Source: Novosphingobium resinovorum (GTDB lineage: Bacteria > Pseudomonadota > Alphaproteobacteria > Sphingomonadales > Sphingomonadaceae). Taken from it: DNA of 64,000 bases. This document shows, one piece after another, positions 26,968 to 36,111 of the stretch (positions are counted from its first letter, which is position 1; each line of letters begins with the position of its first letter). The translations under genes were made by a program, and so were the position numbers. The notes under the pieces are model-generated. The model did no database searches, was not told the origin of the DNA, and saw only the letters and a list, made by a program, of their open reading frames with translations. The stretch is from positions 310,001 through 374,000 of the forward strand of contig NZ_CP017075.1 of NCBI RefSeq assembly GCF_001742225.1, read 5' to 3'.

Positions 26968-27750
26968 CTAGTCGATCACCTTGCGCGCGATCAGATCGTC
27001 CATTTCGCCCCTCCGCAAGCCCAGCAGATCGCGTTAGACGTAGCCGTTATGCTCCCCGAGCAACCGCGCGCCGCGTTCGATGAGGGGCGGATCGGGGCTG
27101 GTCCGCCAGGACGGGCCGATGATCGGGCGAGTGCCGGAGCGGTGATCGGAGACCAGGCGATATGCCTGCCGCTGCCATAGGAATGCAACGGTGACGAGGT
27201 CCAGCGAACTCATCGACTTGAACGCCGGAACGCCTGCATTCCTGAGCTTTTCGGCAAGTCGCGCAGCATCGTGCGAGACGGTCAGCGCGCCGATCGCAGC
27301 GTCCAGCGCCAAGCGGTTCAAAAGCCGGTCGGCGAGGGCGGCGAAGCGCTCGTCGGCGGCCAGTGCGGGGGCTTGGAGCACTTGGCACAACGCCTGCCAT
27401 TCGGCTTCGTTCGCCACTGCGATACTTGTCCAGCTGTGCTCCGCGCAAGGGTATGCGCTGTGCGGGCACATCTCGGGATGGAAGTTGCCGTCGGCCTCCG
27501 GCACCGCACCGATGACGCTCGCGGCGAAAGGCTGTCGCCGACGAGGCCGGTCATCGCTTCCACGGCGGACAGATCGATGAACCGGCCCTCACCGGTGCTT
27601 TCGCGGTGATGAAGCGCCGCCACGCAGGCGAGCGCCGCGCAGGCGCCTGCGGTGGAATCGCCGTAGCGGATGTTGTCGATCAGGATGTCGGCCGTGGCGA
27701 CCATGCGCTTGACGAGGTCGAGGCCCTCGGCGGTCTTCATATCGACCCGC
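26968..27750 (-). pseudogene. Remnant of a family III CoA-transferase gene
   Basis: Homology starts abruptly at VDMKTAEGLDLVKRMVATA (near 27740), so the N-terminal quarter is absent. The text continues DILIDNIRYGD...GEGRFIDLSAVEAMTGL, then a frame change near 27505 leads to EMCPHSAYPC...HSWTSIAV and on to RGARLLGEHNGYV. An in-frame TAA (27034-27036) interrupts it, yet the expected ending RDLLGLRRGEMDDLIARKVID follows in the same frame to a TAG at 26968. So there is a 5' deletion, at least one frameshift and one nonsense change. The gene cannot make an active transferase. Confidence 0.85.
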
Positions 27751-27754
27751 CCCT

Positions 27755-28324
27755 GGCTGAACTTCCTCGACGACGAACTGTCCGACTTCGACCGGGTGAT
27801 GCGCGTCAACGTGCTGGGGCCGATGCTGGGGACGCGCAATGCGGCGCGGGTGAGGCGCAGGCAAGGGCGGGGCGGGGTGATCCTCAGCAACGCGTCGATC
27901 GCGGGGACGCTGGCGGGCATGGGGATGATGACCTACCGGGCTTCCAAGGCGGCGCTGATCCAGTTCGCCAAGTCCTCGGCCATCGACCTTGCACGGCATG
28001 GCATCCGGCTGAACTGCCTGGTGCCGGGACATGTGCGCACCGGGCTGTCCTCGTTCGGGCAGGCGGGCCCCGACACCGCGCTGGCGGCGGGGATCGAGGA
28101 GGGGGTGAACGCGGTCTACCTCTCCAACCAGCTCATCAAGTGACGGGGAGAGCCCGAGGACGCGGCCCAAGTCGCGCTGTTCCTCGCCAGCGACCGCGCG
28201 GCACATGACCGGCGCGGCGATCCCGGTGGAGGGCGGGGTGACCGTGGGCGATCCGGTCAACCATTTGCAGGATATTCTCGATGCGCGCGCGGCGGCGATG
28301 ATGGTGGAGGATGCACCGGTCTAG
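27755..28324 (+). pseudogene. Remnant of an SDR oxidoreductase gene
   Basis: Homology begins mid-protein at LNFLDDELSDFDRVMRVNVLG, so the cofactor-binding half (TGxxxGIG) is gone. It continues with ILSNASIAGTLAG, active-site YRASKAAL and CLVPGHVRT. An in-frame TGA (28141-28143) interrupts, RGEPEDAAQVALFLASDRA follows, and then a +1 shift near 28200 is needed to read HMTGAAIPVEGGVTVGDP to a TAG at 28322-28324. Its 5' break faces that of the CoA-transferase remnant. Confidence 0.85.
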
Positions 28325-29115
28325 CCGAGGAACCGCTCTATCTCGGCCGCGATCGTCCCGGGCATTTCGAGGTTGAGCATGTGCCCCGCCGCTTCATGGT
28401 CTATGCGGATGACGCGCTGTCCCATCGCGGCGATGGCCTGGGCGATCATGCGGAAGTCGGCGGTGTCGCACCCGCCGGTCAGCAGCAGGGCCGGCATCGC
28501 GAGCTGGCCCAGCCGCTCGCTGTCGGGGAGGGCGGGGCGCTGGGCGTCCTGCACCCACTGGCGGCCGTGGAAAGCCTCGATCGAGGCGCGCATGGCGGCT
28601 GCGGCGGTGGTTTCCCGCACCGCGTCGAACAGCGGGTGCTCCCACCACAGCGCGCGTGCCTGCGCCATGTCGCCCGCGCGGGCGGCGCGGCCGATCGCCT
28701 TCCAGCGCTCGACCCAGTCGGTGGTCCAGGTCCAGCCGACTATCAGGGGGCTCACCAGAACGAGCCGCCGCACCCGCTCCGGGTGGTCGAGCGCGAAATT
28801 CAGTACCGTCGCGCCGCCCAGCGACATGCCGCACAAGTCCGCCTCGGCGATCCCCAGCGCATCGAGCACGGCGAGGAGGTCGTCGGCATGCGAATAAGCC
28901 GAGTCGTCAATGTCGGTGCCAATGTCGGAGTCGCCGAAGCCGCGCTGATCGTAGACGATCAACGGGCGCGGCACGGTGAGGGCGGCGACCAGCGGGTCCC
29001 AGTCGCGCCGCGATCCGCCGAAGCCGTGTGCCAGTACCAGCGGCGTTCCGGGGGCGTCGCGGCGCTCGCCACTGAGGACGGCGCCGCCCACGGGGATGCG
29101 GAATTGCGAGGTCAT
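28321..29115 (-). CDS. Alpha/beta hydrolase (enol-lactonase/esterase-like)
   Basis: 264 residues. Oxyanion region LAHGFGGSRRDWDPLV (about 28-43), YDQRGFGDSDIG, nucleophile elbow CGMSLGGATVLNFAL (about 95-105) and a late catalytic His in HEAAGHMLNLEMPG (about 245). This resembles 3-oxoadipate enol-lactonase and related hydrolases, but the family is broad and the substrate is unknown. Its end overlaps the SDR remnant by 4 bases. Confidence 0.87.
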   Translation of the reverse strand: MTSQFRIPVGGAVLSGERRDAPGTPLVLAHGFGGSRRDWDPLVAALTVPRPLIVYDQRGFGDSDIGTDIDDSAYSHADDLLAVLDALGIAEADLCGMSLGGATVLNFALDHPERVRRLVLVSPLIVGWTWTTDWVERWKAIGRAARAGDMAQARALWWEHPLFDAVRETTAAAAMRASIEAFHGRQWVQDAQRPALPDSERLGQLAMPALLLTGGCDTADFRMIAQAIAAMGQRVIRIDHEAAGHMLNLEMPGTIAAEIERFLG

Positions 29116-29217
29116 GCCAAGACCTTAAAGCGCGGCGCGCCGGGATGAAAGCACCCGTCGCAGCTCTCGTCTAATGGCCGTCGCCGGTCCCGGGGCAAGC
29201 CCGGGACCCAGGATGGC

Positions 29218-29970
29218 TCAGGCCGAACCCATGTAGCGGCCGCCGTTGGTGCTGATCGTCTGCCCGGTCATGTAGCCCGCTTCATCGGAAGCGAGGAACG
29301 CCGCCGCCGCCGCGATGTCCGCCACCTGGCCGAGCCGCCCGACCGGCAGCGAGGCGCCATAGGCATCCGCGTCGATCGGCGCGCCGCGCAGCATGGGGGT
29401 GTCGATCGAGCCGGGGGGGATCATGTTGGCGGTGATCCCGGTCTTGCCCAGTTCCATTGCCAGCGCCTTGGTCAGCCCCAGCAGCCCGCCCTTCGAGGCG
29501 ACGTAATGGCTCTGCGCGAACGAACCCGACTGCGTGGAAGAGGAGGTGATGTTGATGATCCGCCCCCAGCTGGCGGCCAGCATGTCCGGCACGATCTCCC
29601 GGGTCACTAGCCAGGGACCCTTGAGGTTGATGCGGATAACCTTGTCGAATTCCTCTTCCGGCACGTCCATGAACGGCGTGAACGGTGCGATGCCGGCGTT
29701 GTTGACGAGGATGGTGATGGCGCCGAACTTCGCGCGGGTCTCGTCGGCAGCAGCCTTGATCGCGGCCTTGTCCGAGCAGTCGACGGTGATGGCCAGCGCC
29801 TTGCCGCCCGCCGCCTCGATCTGCTTCACCGTCTCTGCCGCGCCTTCGGGGTTGAGGTCCCACACCGCAATGGCGGCCTTGTCCTCGGCCAGCCGCAGCG
29901 CGATGCCCCGGCCGATCCCCGAACCCGCGCCGGTGACGACGGCGACTTTGCCGTCAAGCGAACGTGTCAT
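29218..29970 (-). CDS. SDR-family oxidoreductase (3-oxoacyl-ACP reductase type)
   Basis: 250 residues. TGAGSGIGRG near 13-22, VWDLNPEG after beta-2, NNAGIAP near 87, catalytic YVASKGG near 153 and the C-terminal QTISTNGGRYMG. The ATG at 29970 is preferred to a TTG at 29976 because the GGGAG ribosome-binding site spaces well to it. That site lies inside one arm of a large hairpin (29979-30030), which may limit translation. Substrate unknown; the context is acyl-CoA or aromatic catabolism. Confidence 0.9.
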   Translation of the reverse strand: MTRSLDGKVAVVTGAGSGIGRGIALRLAEDKAAIAVWDLNPEGAAETVKQIEAAGGKALAITVDCSDKAAIKAAADETRAKFGAITILVNNAGIAPFTPFMDVPEEEFDKVIRINLKGPWLVTREIVPDMLAASWGRIINITSSSTQSGSFAQSHYVASKGGLLGLTKALAMELGKTGITANMIPPGSIDTPMLRGAPIDADAYGASLPVGRLGQVADIAAAAAFLASDEAGYMTGQTISTNGGRYMGSA

Positions 29971-29978
29971 GTGCAATG

Positions 29979-30030
29979 CTCTCCCGGATCAATAATGCTG
30001 AACAGGTGAACAGCATATGTGCCGGGAGAG
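29979..30030. promoter_or_regulatory. Nested dyad upstream of the SDR gene
   Basis: Outer arms CTCTCCCGG (29979-29987) and CCGGGAGAG (30022-30030) enclose inner arms ATGCTG (29995-30000) and CAGCAT (30011-30016), which flank a CTGAACAG/GTGAACAG near-direct repeat. The SDR gene's ribosome-binding site is in the outer arm. It could be an operator, a translation-control hairpin or a terminator of the upstream flavin reductase gene. Confidence 0.5.
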
Positions 30031-30083
30031 TCAAACCGCCGAAGCGATACGTCGCCCCGGAGCAAGTCCGGGACACGGGATTG

Positions 30084-30581
30084 TTACATCTTCTCCGCGA
30101 AGCTGCCGTAGCGGCCGCGATGGAACAGCATCGGCTCGTCCTCGCGCACGGTCTCCATGCGCAGCACCTGGCCCAGCACGAACCAGTGATCGCCCGCTTC
30201 GGTCACCGAGTAGAGCTTGCACTCGATCGCGGCGATGGAGTCGGCGATGACCGGCAGGTCATGGTCCGAGATGGCGTATTCGACGCCGACGAACTTGGCT
30301 TCGCCCTTGGCGGTGACGGCCTTGCAGACCGGCCCCTGGTCGCTGGCCATGACGTTCACGCAGAAGTGGCCGGCCTTCTCGATCAGCGGCCACGAGGTCG
30401 ATGACTTGTCCGGGAAGAAGCCGACCAGCGGCGGGTCGAGCGATACCGAGGTGAAGCTGCCGACCACCATGCCGGCCGGCTTGCCTTCGTCCAGCGCGGT
30501 GATGACGCAGACGCCGGTGGGATAGGTGCCCAGGACCTTACGGAATTCCGCCGCATCGATGGTCGTCTCACTCACGCGCAT
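30084..30581 (-). CDS. Flavin reductase-like protein
   Basis: 165 residues of the split-barrel flavin reductase domain: FRKVLGTYPTGVCVITALD near the start, MVVGSFTSVSLDPPLVGFFPDKSS (FMN/FAD site) and GHFCVNVMASDQ, ending FHRGRYGSFAEKM. These proteins reduce free flavin with NAD(P)H for a partner monooxygenase. The luciferase-like protein (26010-26930) is the only nearby flavin monooxygenase candidate. The ATG at 30581 follows a GAAGGTG ribosome-binding site; an in-frame extension upstream is not family-like. Confidence 0.9.
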   Translation of the reverse strand: MRVSETTIDAAEFRKVLGTYPTGVCVITALDEGKPAGMVVGSFTSVSLDPPLVGFFPDKSSTSWPLIEKAGHFCVNVMASDQGPVCKAVTAKGEAKFVGVEYAISDHDLPVIADSIAAIECKLYSVTEAGDHWFVLGQVLRMETVREDEPMLFHRGRYGSFAEKM

Positions 30582-30966
30582 GTCACCTTCGTCTGTTGTG
30601 CCGGCGGCGACCTTGCGCGCCGGGTGTTCGTCATATGGAACCGCAGTTAGCATTTCCGAACGGAAGCGCCATCGCGATATCGTGCATCCCTAGTGCCTGT
30701 AAGGCCTGTGCCGGGCAAGGGGGCACCGGTATTCATGGCGAAATCGTCCGGCGGGCGATCATTGCACGAACCGCGTCCTCAGATGCTGTTTTTGCAACCC
30801 GGCGTTTTAATCGCGCGATTAATTAAACTTGCTTCGCCCTGCTCAAAGGTGCAGGTGAGGAGTGTGTGGCGGATCGCCTACTCGTGAAGGCGAGGGACGA
30901 TCCGGATGCCAGCGAAACGCGGGGCCTCGCCGGACACCTGCGCGCAAATTTTAAGGGAAGATGGAC
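30582..30966 (+). promoter_or_regulatory. Control region and leader of the acylating aldehyde dehydrogenase gene
   Basis: 385 bases without a supported gene. At 30807-30822 lies a perfect 16-base palindrome, TTAATCGCGCGATTAA, in an A/T-rich patch, a strong operator candidate. Further down, CGGATCG (30870-30876) pairs with CGATCCG (30898-30904), with an inner CGCCT/AGGCG stem. The transcribed leader would therefore be about 100-140 bases and structured. The gene's ribosome-binding site is AAGGGAAG at 30953-30960. Confidence 0.5.
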
Positions 30967-32391
30967 ATGGCCACTGCCGAACTGATCGCCGAAACCCCCG
31001 TCGCCGCCGAAGTCGCCGAACTGGTCGCCCGTTCGCGCGCCGCGCAGGCGCAGATCGAAAACGCCACGCAGGAGCAGGTCGACACTTGGATCCGCGGCAT
31101 GGTTTACGCCGTGTGCAAGCCCGGCATGGACGAGGAAATCGCCCGTGAGACCGTCGAGGAAACCCAGCTCGGCAACTACGAGGGCAAGTTCAAGAAGATT
31201 TCGGTCAAGACCCGCGCCACCCTCTACGACATCATCGACGACAAGTCGGTCGGCGTGATCGACGAGATCCCCGAGCGGAACATCGTCAAGCTGGCCAAGC
31301 CCGTCGGCGTGATCGGTGCGCTGTCGCCCTCGACCAACCCTGAGGCTACCCCGGTCATCAAGGCGATCAGCGCGGTCAAGGGCCGGAACTCGATCATCAT
31401 CTGCCCGCACCCACGCGCGAAGTTCATCAACGCCAAGATCTGCAACCTGATGCGCGATGCACTGGTCAAGATGGGCGCGCCCGCCGACCTCGTGATCCCG
31501 ATCGAGCAGCCCTCGGTCGAAAAGACCAACGAAGTCATGAAGCAGTGCGACCGCATCCTCGCCACCGGCGGCACGCCGATGGTGAAGGCGGCCTATTCAT
31601 CGGGCACCCCGGCGCTGGGCGTGGGCGTGGGCAACGCGGTCATCACCGTCGACGACACCGCCGACCTCGATGACGCCGCCGCCAAGATCCTGCTGTCGAA
31701 GACGCTGGACTATGCCGCTTCGTGCTCGTCGGACAACGCGGTGATCCTGCTAGACGCGATCTACGACACCATGCTCGAAAAGCTGAAGGCCAAGGGCGGC
31801 TTCATCATCGAGGGTGAGAATAAGACCAAGCTGCAGAACGCGATCTGGGAAGACGGCGAGCACATCAACGCCAAGGTCGTCGCCCAGTCGGCCAAGTTCA
31901 TCGCCGATTATGCCGGCTTCGCGATCCCCGAAGGCACTGCCTTCTTCATCGTGCCCGAAACCGGCTACGGCCCGGACTACAAGTTCTCGGGCGAGAAGAT
32001 GACCGTCACCATGGCGCTCTACCGCGCGAAGGACATCGACGAGGCGATCCGCCTGACCAACGCCATCCAGGGCTACCAGGGCCAGGGCCATTCCTGCGGC
32101 ATCTATTCGCAGAGCGACGCCAACATCATGAAGTTGGCCGAGGGCACCAAGACCAGCCGCGTGATGGTGAACCAGCCGCAGTCGGCCTCGAACTCGGGCA
32201 ACGTGTGGAACGGCATGCGCCAGACCTTCTCGCTGGGCTGCGGTTCGTGGGGCGGCAACGGCACCAACAACAACGTGACGTGGCGCGATCTCATCAACGA
32301 GACCTGGGTGTCGAAGCCGCTGGCGCAGCACAAGGTGATCCCGTCGGACGAAGCGCTGTTCGGCAAGGATATCATCGCACTGGTGGGCTGA
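30967..32391 (+). CDS. CoA-acylating aldehyde dehydrogenase (SauS/EutE-like)
   Basis: 474 residues. It oxidises an aldehyde to an acyl-CoA with NAD(P)+. Visible features: LAKPVGVIGALSPSTNPEATPV (about 112-133), ATGGTPMVKAAYSSG (about 200), the catalytic Cys in DYAASCSSDNAV (about 245) and GKDIIALVG at the end. Closest in my judgement to the acylating sulfoacetaldehyde dehydrogenase and acetaldehyde dehydrogenase groups; the exact aldehyde is uncertain. I chose the ATG at 30967 over 30961 because it spaces better from AAGGGAAG. It has its own operator-like region and no obvious operon partner. Confidence 0.88.
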   Translation: MATAELIAETPVAAEVAELVARSRAAQAQIENATQEQVDTWIRGMVYAVCKPGMDEEIARETVEETQLGNYEGKFKKISVKTRATLYDIIDDKSVGVIDEIPERNIVKLAKPVGVIGALSPSTNPEATPVIKAISAVKGRNSIIICPHPRAKFINAKICNLMRDALVKMGAPADLVIPIEQPSVEKTNEVMKQCDRILATGGTPMVKAAYSSGTPALGVGVGNAVITVDDTADLDDAAAKILLSKTLDYAASCSSDNAVILLDAIYDTMLEKLKAKGGFIIEGENKTKLQNAIWEDGEHINAKVVAQSAKFIADYAGFAIPEGTAFFIVPETGYGPDYKFSGEKMTVTMALYRAKDIDEAIRLTNAIQGYQGQGHSCGIYSQSDANIMKLAEGTKTSRVMVNQPQSASNSGNVWNGMRQTFSLGCGSWGGNGTNNNVTWRDLINETWVSKPLAQHKVIPSDEALFGKDIIALVG

Positions 32392-32465
32392 TCTTCGTGC
32401 GGCAACCGGGTAGAGGGGTGGAGCGTTCCACACCTTTTATCCGGTTCCGTGGATGGAGATGACCG

Positions 32466-32963
32466 ATGACCCGCACGCTTCCCTTTCTCGCCTTGACCGC
32501 CGCGCTGGCGCTGGGTGCCTGCTCGAAAGAGCCCGCGACGCCCGCCACCTCGGCGGCGCCGACCGAGACCGAGGAAGTGTTCCAGGAATCGCCCGCCCCG
32601 GTCGAGGCGAGCGAAGCGGGGCTCGATGCCGGCGGCGGCGCGAGCGCATCGGAAATCCCCGAGACGATCCGCGGCCGCTGGGGCCTCGTCCCGGCCGACT
32701 GCACCAGTACGAAGGGCGATGCGAAGGGCCTGCTCGAAGTCTCGGCCGACCAGCTCAAGTTCTACGAGTCGGTGGCGAAGCTGGGCGAAATCAAGGAAGC
32801 CGGCGAAAGCCGCATCCGGGGCACCTTCGACTACACCGGCGAAGGCCAGAGCTGGACCAACGACGTCGTGCTCGACGTGGCTGAGGACGGCAAGATGATG
32901 ATCCGGCGGGACTACGGCAAGGACGCGATGCCGGGACCGCTCACATACACCCGCTGCGGTTGA
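32466..32963 (+). CDS. Putative lipoprotein of unknown function
   Basis: 165 residues. The lipoprotein signal LALTAALALGACSKEP puts the lipidated Cys near residue 19. A Thr/Ala/Glu/Pro-rich linker to about residue 65 precedes a small domain starting IPETIRGRWGLVPADCTSTKGDAKG. Its paired Cys (PADC and the final TRCG) could form a disulfide. Not a family I can name. It should sit on a membrane facing the periplasm. Confidence 0.75.
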   Translation: MTRTLPFLALTAALALGACSKEPATPATSAAPTETEEVFQESPAPVEASEAGLDAGGGASASEIPETIRGRWGLVPADCTSTKGDAKGLLEVSADQLKFYESVAKLGEIKEAGESRIRGTFDYTGEGQSWTNDVVLDVAEDGKMMIRRDYGKDAMPGPLTYTRCG

Positions 32964-33009
32964 CAGCGCCCATGACGAAACAGGGCCCCATGGCCAAACA
33001 GGAATCACG

Positions 33010-34152
33010 ATGACCGAACAGTTTGGCCTCACCGAAGACCAGCTCGCGATCCAGGAAACGGCGCAGCGGTTCACCGCCGACCGGATCACCCCCTTCGCGG
33101 CGGAGTGGGACGAGCAGCATCACTATCCCGTCGACGTCTGGAAGGCCGCGGGCGAACTGGGCTTCGGCGCGATCTACGTGTCCGAGGAAAGCGGCGGCAT
33201 CGGCCTTGGCCGTCTCGACGCGGCGCTCATCATGGAGGCCATGTCCTACGGCTGCCCGGCGACCAGCGCCTATATCTCGATCCACAACATGGGCGCGTGG
33301 ATGATCGACAAATTCGGCGACCAGCAGCTCAAGGACCGCTACCTGCCAGACCTCGTGTCGATGGAGAAGATCGCGTCCTACTGCCTGACCGAACCCGGCT
33401 CGGGATCGGACGCGGCGGCGCTCAAGACGACGGCGCGGCTGGATGGCGACCACTACGTCCTCAACGGCACCAAGCAGTTCATCTCGGGCGGCGGCGTCAA
33501 CGACGTCTACGTCGTCATGGCCCGCACCGGCGAGCACAAGTCGCGCGGCATCTCCTGCTTCGTGGTCGACAAGGACACCCCCGGCGTCAGCTTCGGTGCG
33601 CCGGAGAAGAAGCTGGGGTGGAACAGCTCGCCCACCGCGCAGGTCGTCTTCGAAGACGCGCGCATCCCGGCCGAGAACCGCGTCGGCGCCGAGGGTGACG
33701 GCTTCAAGTTCGCGATGGCGGGCCTCGACGGCGGCCGCCTCAACATCGGCGCCTGCTCGCTCGGCGGAGCGCAGCGCTGCCTCGACGAGGCGGTGCAGTA
33801 TGCCAAGGACCGCAAGCAGTTCGACCAGCCGATCGCCGAGTTCCAGAACACCCAGTTCCGCCTCGCCGACATGGCCGCCGAACTGGAGGCCGCCCGCGCG
33901 CTGCTCTACCTCGCCGCCGCCAAGGTGACGGCGGGAGCGCCCGACAAGACGCGCTTCTCCGCCATGGCCAAGCTGATCGCCACCGACACCGGCTCCTCGG
34001 TGGTGGACCGCGCGCTGCAGATCTTCGGCGGCTACGGCTACCTCAAGGACTATCCGATCGAGCGCTTCTGGCGCGACTTGCGCGTCCATCGCATCCTCGA
34101 AGGCACCAACGAGGTCATGCGCATGATCGTCGGCCGCGAACTGGTCAAGTAA
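33010..34152 (+). CDS. Acyl-CoA dehydrogenase, probably isobutyryl-CoA
   Basis: 380 residues, FAD-dependent. It has YCLTEPGSGSDAAALKT (about 125-141), QFISGGGVNDVYVV and the C-terminal RILEGTNEVMRMIVGREL, where the Glu after RIL is the expected catalytic base. The gene begins a run with HIBCH, enoyl-CoA hydratase and mmsB, so it most likely makes methacrylyl-CoA from isobutyryl-CoA in valine breakdown. That substrate is inferred from context. The next gene starts 10 bases later. Confidence 0.9.
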   Translation: MTEQFGLTEDQLAIQETAQRFTADRITPFAAEWDEQHHYPVDVWKAAGELGFGAIYVSEESGGIGLGRLDAALIMEAMSYGCPATSAYISIHNMGAWMIDKFGDQQLKDRYLPDLVSMEKIASYCLTEPGSGSDAAALKTTARLDGDHYVLNGTKQFISGGGVNDVYVVMARTGEHKSRGISCFVVDKDTPGVSFGAPEKKLGWNSSPTAQVVFEDARIPAENRVGAEGDGFKFAMAGLDGGRLNIGACSLGGAQRCLDEAVQYAKDRKQFDQPIAEFQNTQFRLADMAAELEAARALLYLAAAKVTAGAPDKTRFSAMAKLIATDTGSSVVDRALQIFGGYGYLKDYPIERFWRDLRVHRILEGTNEVMRMIVGRELVK

Positions 34153-34162
34153 GGGGGCCTTC

Positions 34163-35206
34163 ATGACTGACGAAGTGCTGTTCCGGCGCGAAGGCGTCGC
34201 AGGCGTCATATCGCTCAACCGCCCCAAGGCAATCCATGCGCTGACGCTCACCATGTGCGAGGCGATGAGCGCGCAGCTGACCGCGTGGGCCACCGACGAC
34301 GCGGTGGAAGTCGTGCTGATCGACCACGCCGAAGGGCGCGGGTTCTGCTCGGGCGGCGACATCAACCTGCTGCGCCATTCCGCGCTTAACGACGGCGGCG
34401 TGGAGGGACGCAGGTTCTTCTTCGAGGAATACCGCCTCAACCACCAGCTGTTCACGTACGACAAGCCGATCGTCGCCTTCATGGACGGCATCACCATGGG
34501 CGGCGGCGTCGGCATCTCGCAGCCCGCGAAGTACCGCGTGGCGACCGAGAACACCCGCTACGCCATGCCCGAAACCGGTATCGGCCTGTTCCCCGACGTC
34601 GGCGGCGGCTGGTATCTCTCGCGCCTAGATGGTCGCGTTGGCCAGTTCCTGGCGCTGACCGGCGCGCGCTTCGACGGCGCGGAATGCCTTTGGGCTGGCC
34701 TTTCCACCCATTACCTTCCCTCCGAAGCGCTGGCCGAGGCCAAGAGCCGGATCGCTGCGGGCGACGAGATCGGCGGCGTCCTCGCCGCGCTCTCGGTCAA
34801 GGCGCCGGAACCCAAGGTCGCCGCCAACGCCGGTGCGATCCGCAAGCACTTCGTCTTCGACACGCTGGAACAGGTGCTGGCCTCGCTGGAAAGCGATGGC
34901 GGCGAATGGGCGGTGAAGGAACTCGCGAGCCTGCGCACCAAGAGCCCGCAGGCCTGCAAGGTCTCGCTGCGCCAGCTCGAAGCCTCGCTGGGGCTGGAGA
35001 CGTTCGCGCAGAACATGGCCATGGAATACCGCCTCGGCGCCCGCGTGCTGGTCCTGCCGGACTTTGCGGAAGGGGTGCGCGCGGTCATCGTCGACAAGGA
35101 CCAGAATCCGCAATGGAACCCGGCTACGCCCGAAGGCGTGACCGAAGAGATGCTGGACGCGATCTTCGCGCCCCTTTCCCCCGAAGAGGAATGGAAGCCC
35201 CTATGA
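34163..35206 (+). CDS. 3-hydroxyisobutyryl-CoA hydrolase (HIBCH type)
   Basis: 347 residues, longer than ordinary hydratases and with the HIBCH signatures [11 protein letters not shown] (about 65), [14 protein letters not shown] (about 107-120) and [21 protein letters not shown] (about 134-154). It hydrolyses 3-hydroxyisobutyryl-CoA to free 3-hydroxyisobutyrate, which limits the pool of toxic methacrylyl-CoA. It overlaps the following hydratase gene by 4 bases (ATGA). Confidence 0.9.
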   Translation: MTDEVLFRREGVAGVISLNRPKAIHALTLTMCEAMSAQLTAWATDDAVEVVLIDHAEGRGFCSGGDINLLRHSALNDGGVEGRRFFFEEYRLNHQLFTYDKPIVAFMDGITMGGGVGISQPAKYRVATENTRYAMPETGIGLFPDVGGGWYLSRLDGRVGQFLALTGARFDGAECLWAGLSTHYLPSEALAEAKSRIAAGDEIGGVLAALSVKAPEPKVAANAGAIRKHFVFDTLEQVLASLESDGGEWAVKELASLRTKSPQACKVSLRQLEASLGLETFAQNMAMEYRLGARVLVLPDFAEGVRAVIVDKDQNPQWNPATPEGVTEEMLDAIFAPLSPEEEWKPL

Positions 35207-35988
35207 GCACGTACGAAACGATCCTGGTCGAGCAGAAGGGCGGCGTCACGCTCATCACGCTCAACCGTCCGCAGGCACTCAACGCGCTGAATTCGAAGGT
35301 TCTGGCCGATCTGATCGCGGCCTTCGCCGCCTTCGAGGCAGACCCGTCGCAGGGCTGCGCGGTCATCACCGGTTCGGGCGAGAAGGCCTTCGCGGCTGGC
35401 GCCGACATCAAGGAGATGTCGGACAAGCCCAGCGCCGAGTTCTATTCGGAGGACTTCTTCGCTGGCTGGACCAGCCAGATCGTCAAGACCACCCGCAAGC
35501 CCTGGATCGCGGCCGTCAACGGTTTCGCGCTGGGTGGCGGATGCGAACTGGCGATGATGGCGGACTTCATCATCGCCTCGGAAAACGCGAAGTTCGGCCA
35601 GCCCGAGATCAAGCTCGGCGTCGCGCCGGGCATGGGCGGCTCGCAGCGCCTGACCCGCGCCGTCGGCAAGTCGAAGGCCATGGACATGTGCCTCACCGGC
35701 CGCATGATGGATGCTGCGGAGGCGGAGCGCTCGGGTCTCGTCAGCCAAGTCGTACCGCTCGCCGACCTGCTGGAGACGGCGCTGAAGTCGGCCGCGACGA
35801 TCGCCGCGATGCCGCCGCTCGCCGCGACCATGAACAAGGAAATGGTCAACCTCGCCTTCGAGACCACGCTCGACACCGGCCTCGTGCTGGAGCGCCGCAT
35901 GTTCCAGGTGCTCACCGCGACCGAGGACAAGGCCGAAGGCATGGCCGCCTTCGTCGAGAAGCGCCCCGGGGTGTGGAAGGGCAAGTAA
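35203..35988 (+). CDS. Enoyl-CoA hydratase
   Basis: 261 residues with intact crotonase motifs: [29 protein letters not shown] (about 65), [15 protein letters not shown] (about 105-119) and [20 protein letters not shown] (about 130-149). Both catalytic Glu positions (GGCELAM and FGQPEIKLG) are kept, so hydration activity is likely. In this operon it would hydrate methacrylyl-CoA; broad short-chain specificity is common. Repeat C2 follows. Confidence 0.93.
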   Translation: MSTYETILVEQKGGVTLITLNRPQALNALNSKVLADLIAAFAAFEADPSQGCAVITGSGEKAFAAGADIKEMSDKPSAEFYSEDFFAGWTSQIVKTTRKPWIAAVNGFALGGGCELAMMADFIIASENAKFGQPEIKLGVAPGMGGSQRLTRAVGKSKAMDMCLTGRMMDAAEAERSGLVSQVVPLADLLETALKSAATIAAMPPLAATMNKEMVNLAFETTLDTGLVLERRMFQVLTATEDKAEGMAAFVEKRPGVWKGK

Positions 35989-35997
35989 CGTCGCATT

Positions 35998-36105
35998 CCC
36001 CTCCCGCTTGCGGGAGGGGGCAGGGGTGGGCCTGATTTAGACAGGTCCACCATTAGTTTCGGGAGAAGGCCCACCCCCGGCCCCTCCCGCAAGCGGGAGG
36101 GGAGA
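35998..36105. repeat. Dispersed palindromic repeat, family C copy 2
   Basis: CCCCTCCCGCTTGCGGGAGGGGGCAGGGGTGGGCC and its inverse GGCCCACCCCCGGCCCCTCCCGCAAGCGGGAGGGG face each other around a 30-base centre (TGATTTAGACAGGTCCACC...). It sits between the hydratase gene and mmsB and would fold into a long hairpin in the operon transcript. Confidence 0.85.
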
Positions 36106-36111
36106 TATTCC

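Noticed and set aside
27589..28260. 223-residue minus-strand open frame at the decayed locus
   Set aside because: It crosses the SDR remnant in antisense and has no domain; the remnants explain the locus.
30864..30887. Seven-codon leader peptide gene
   Set aside because: The GTG frame with GAGGAG before it is suggestive but too short to call; kept only as part of the leader finding.
32941..34554. 537-residue minus-strand open frame
   Set aside because: Antisense to the acyl-CoA dehydrogenase and HIBCH genes, both with intact catalytic motifs.
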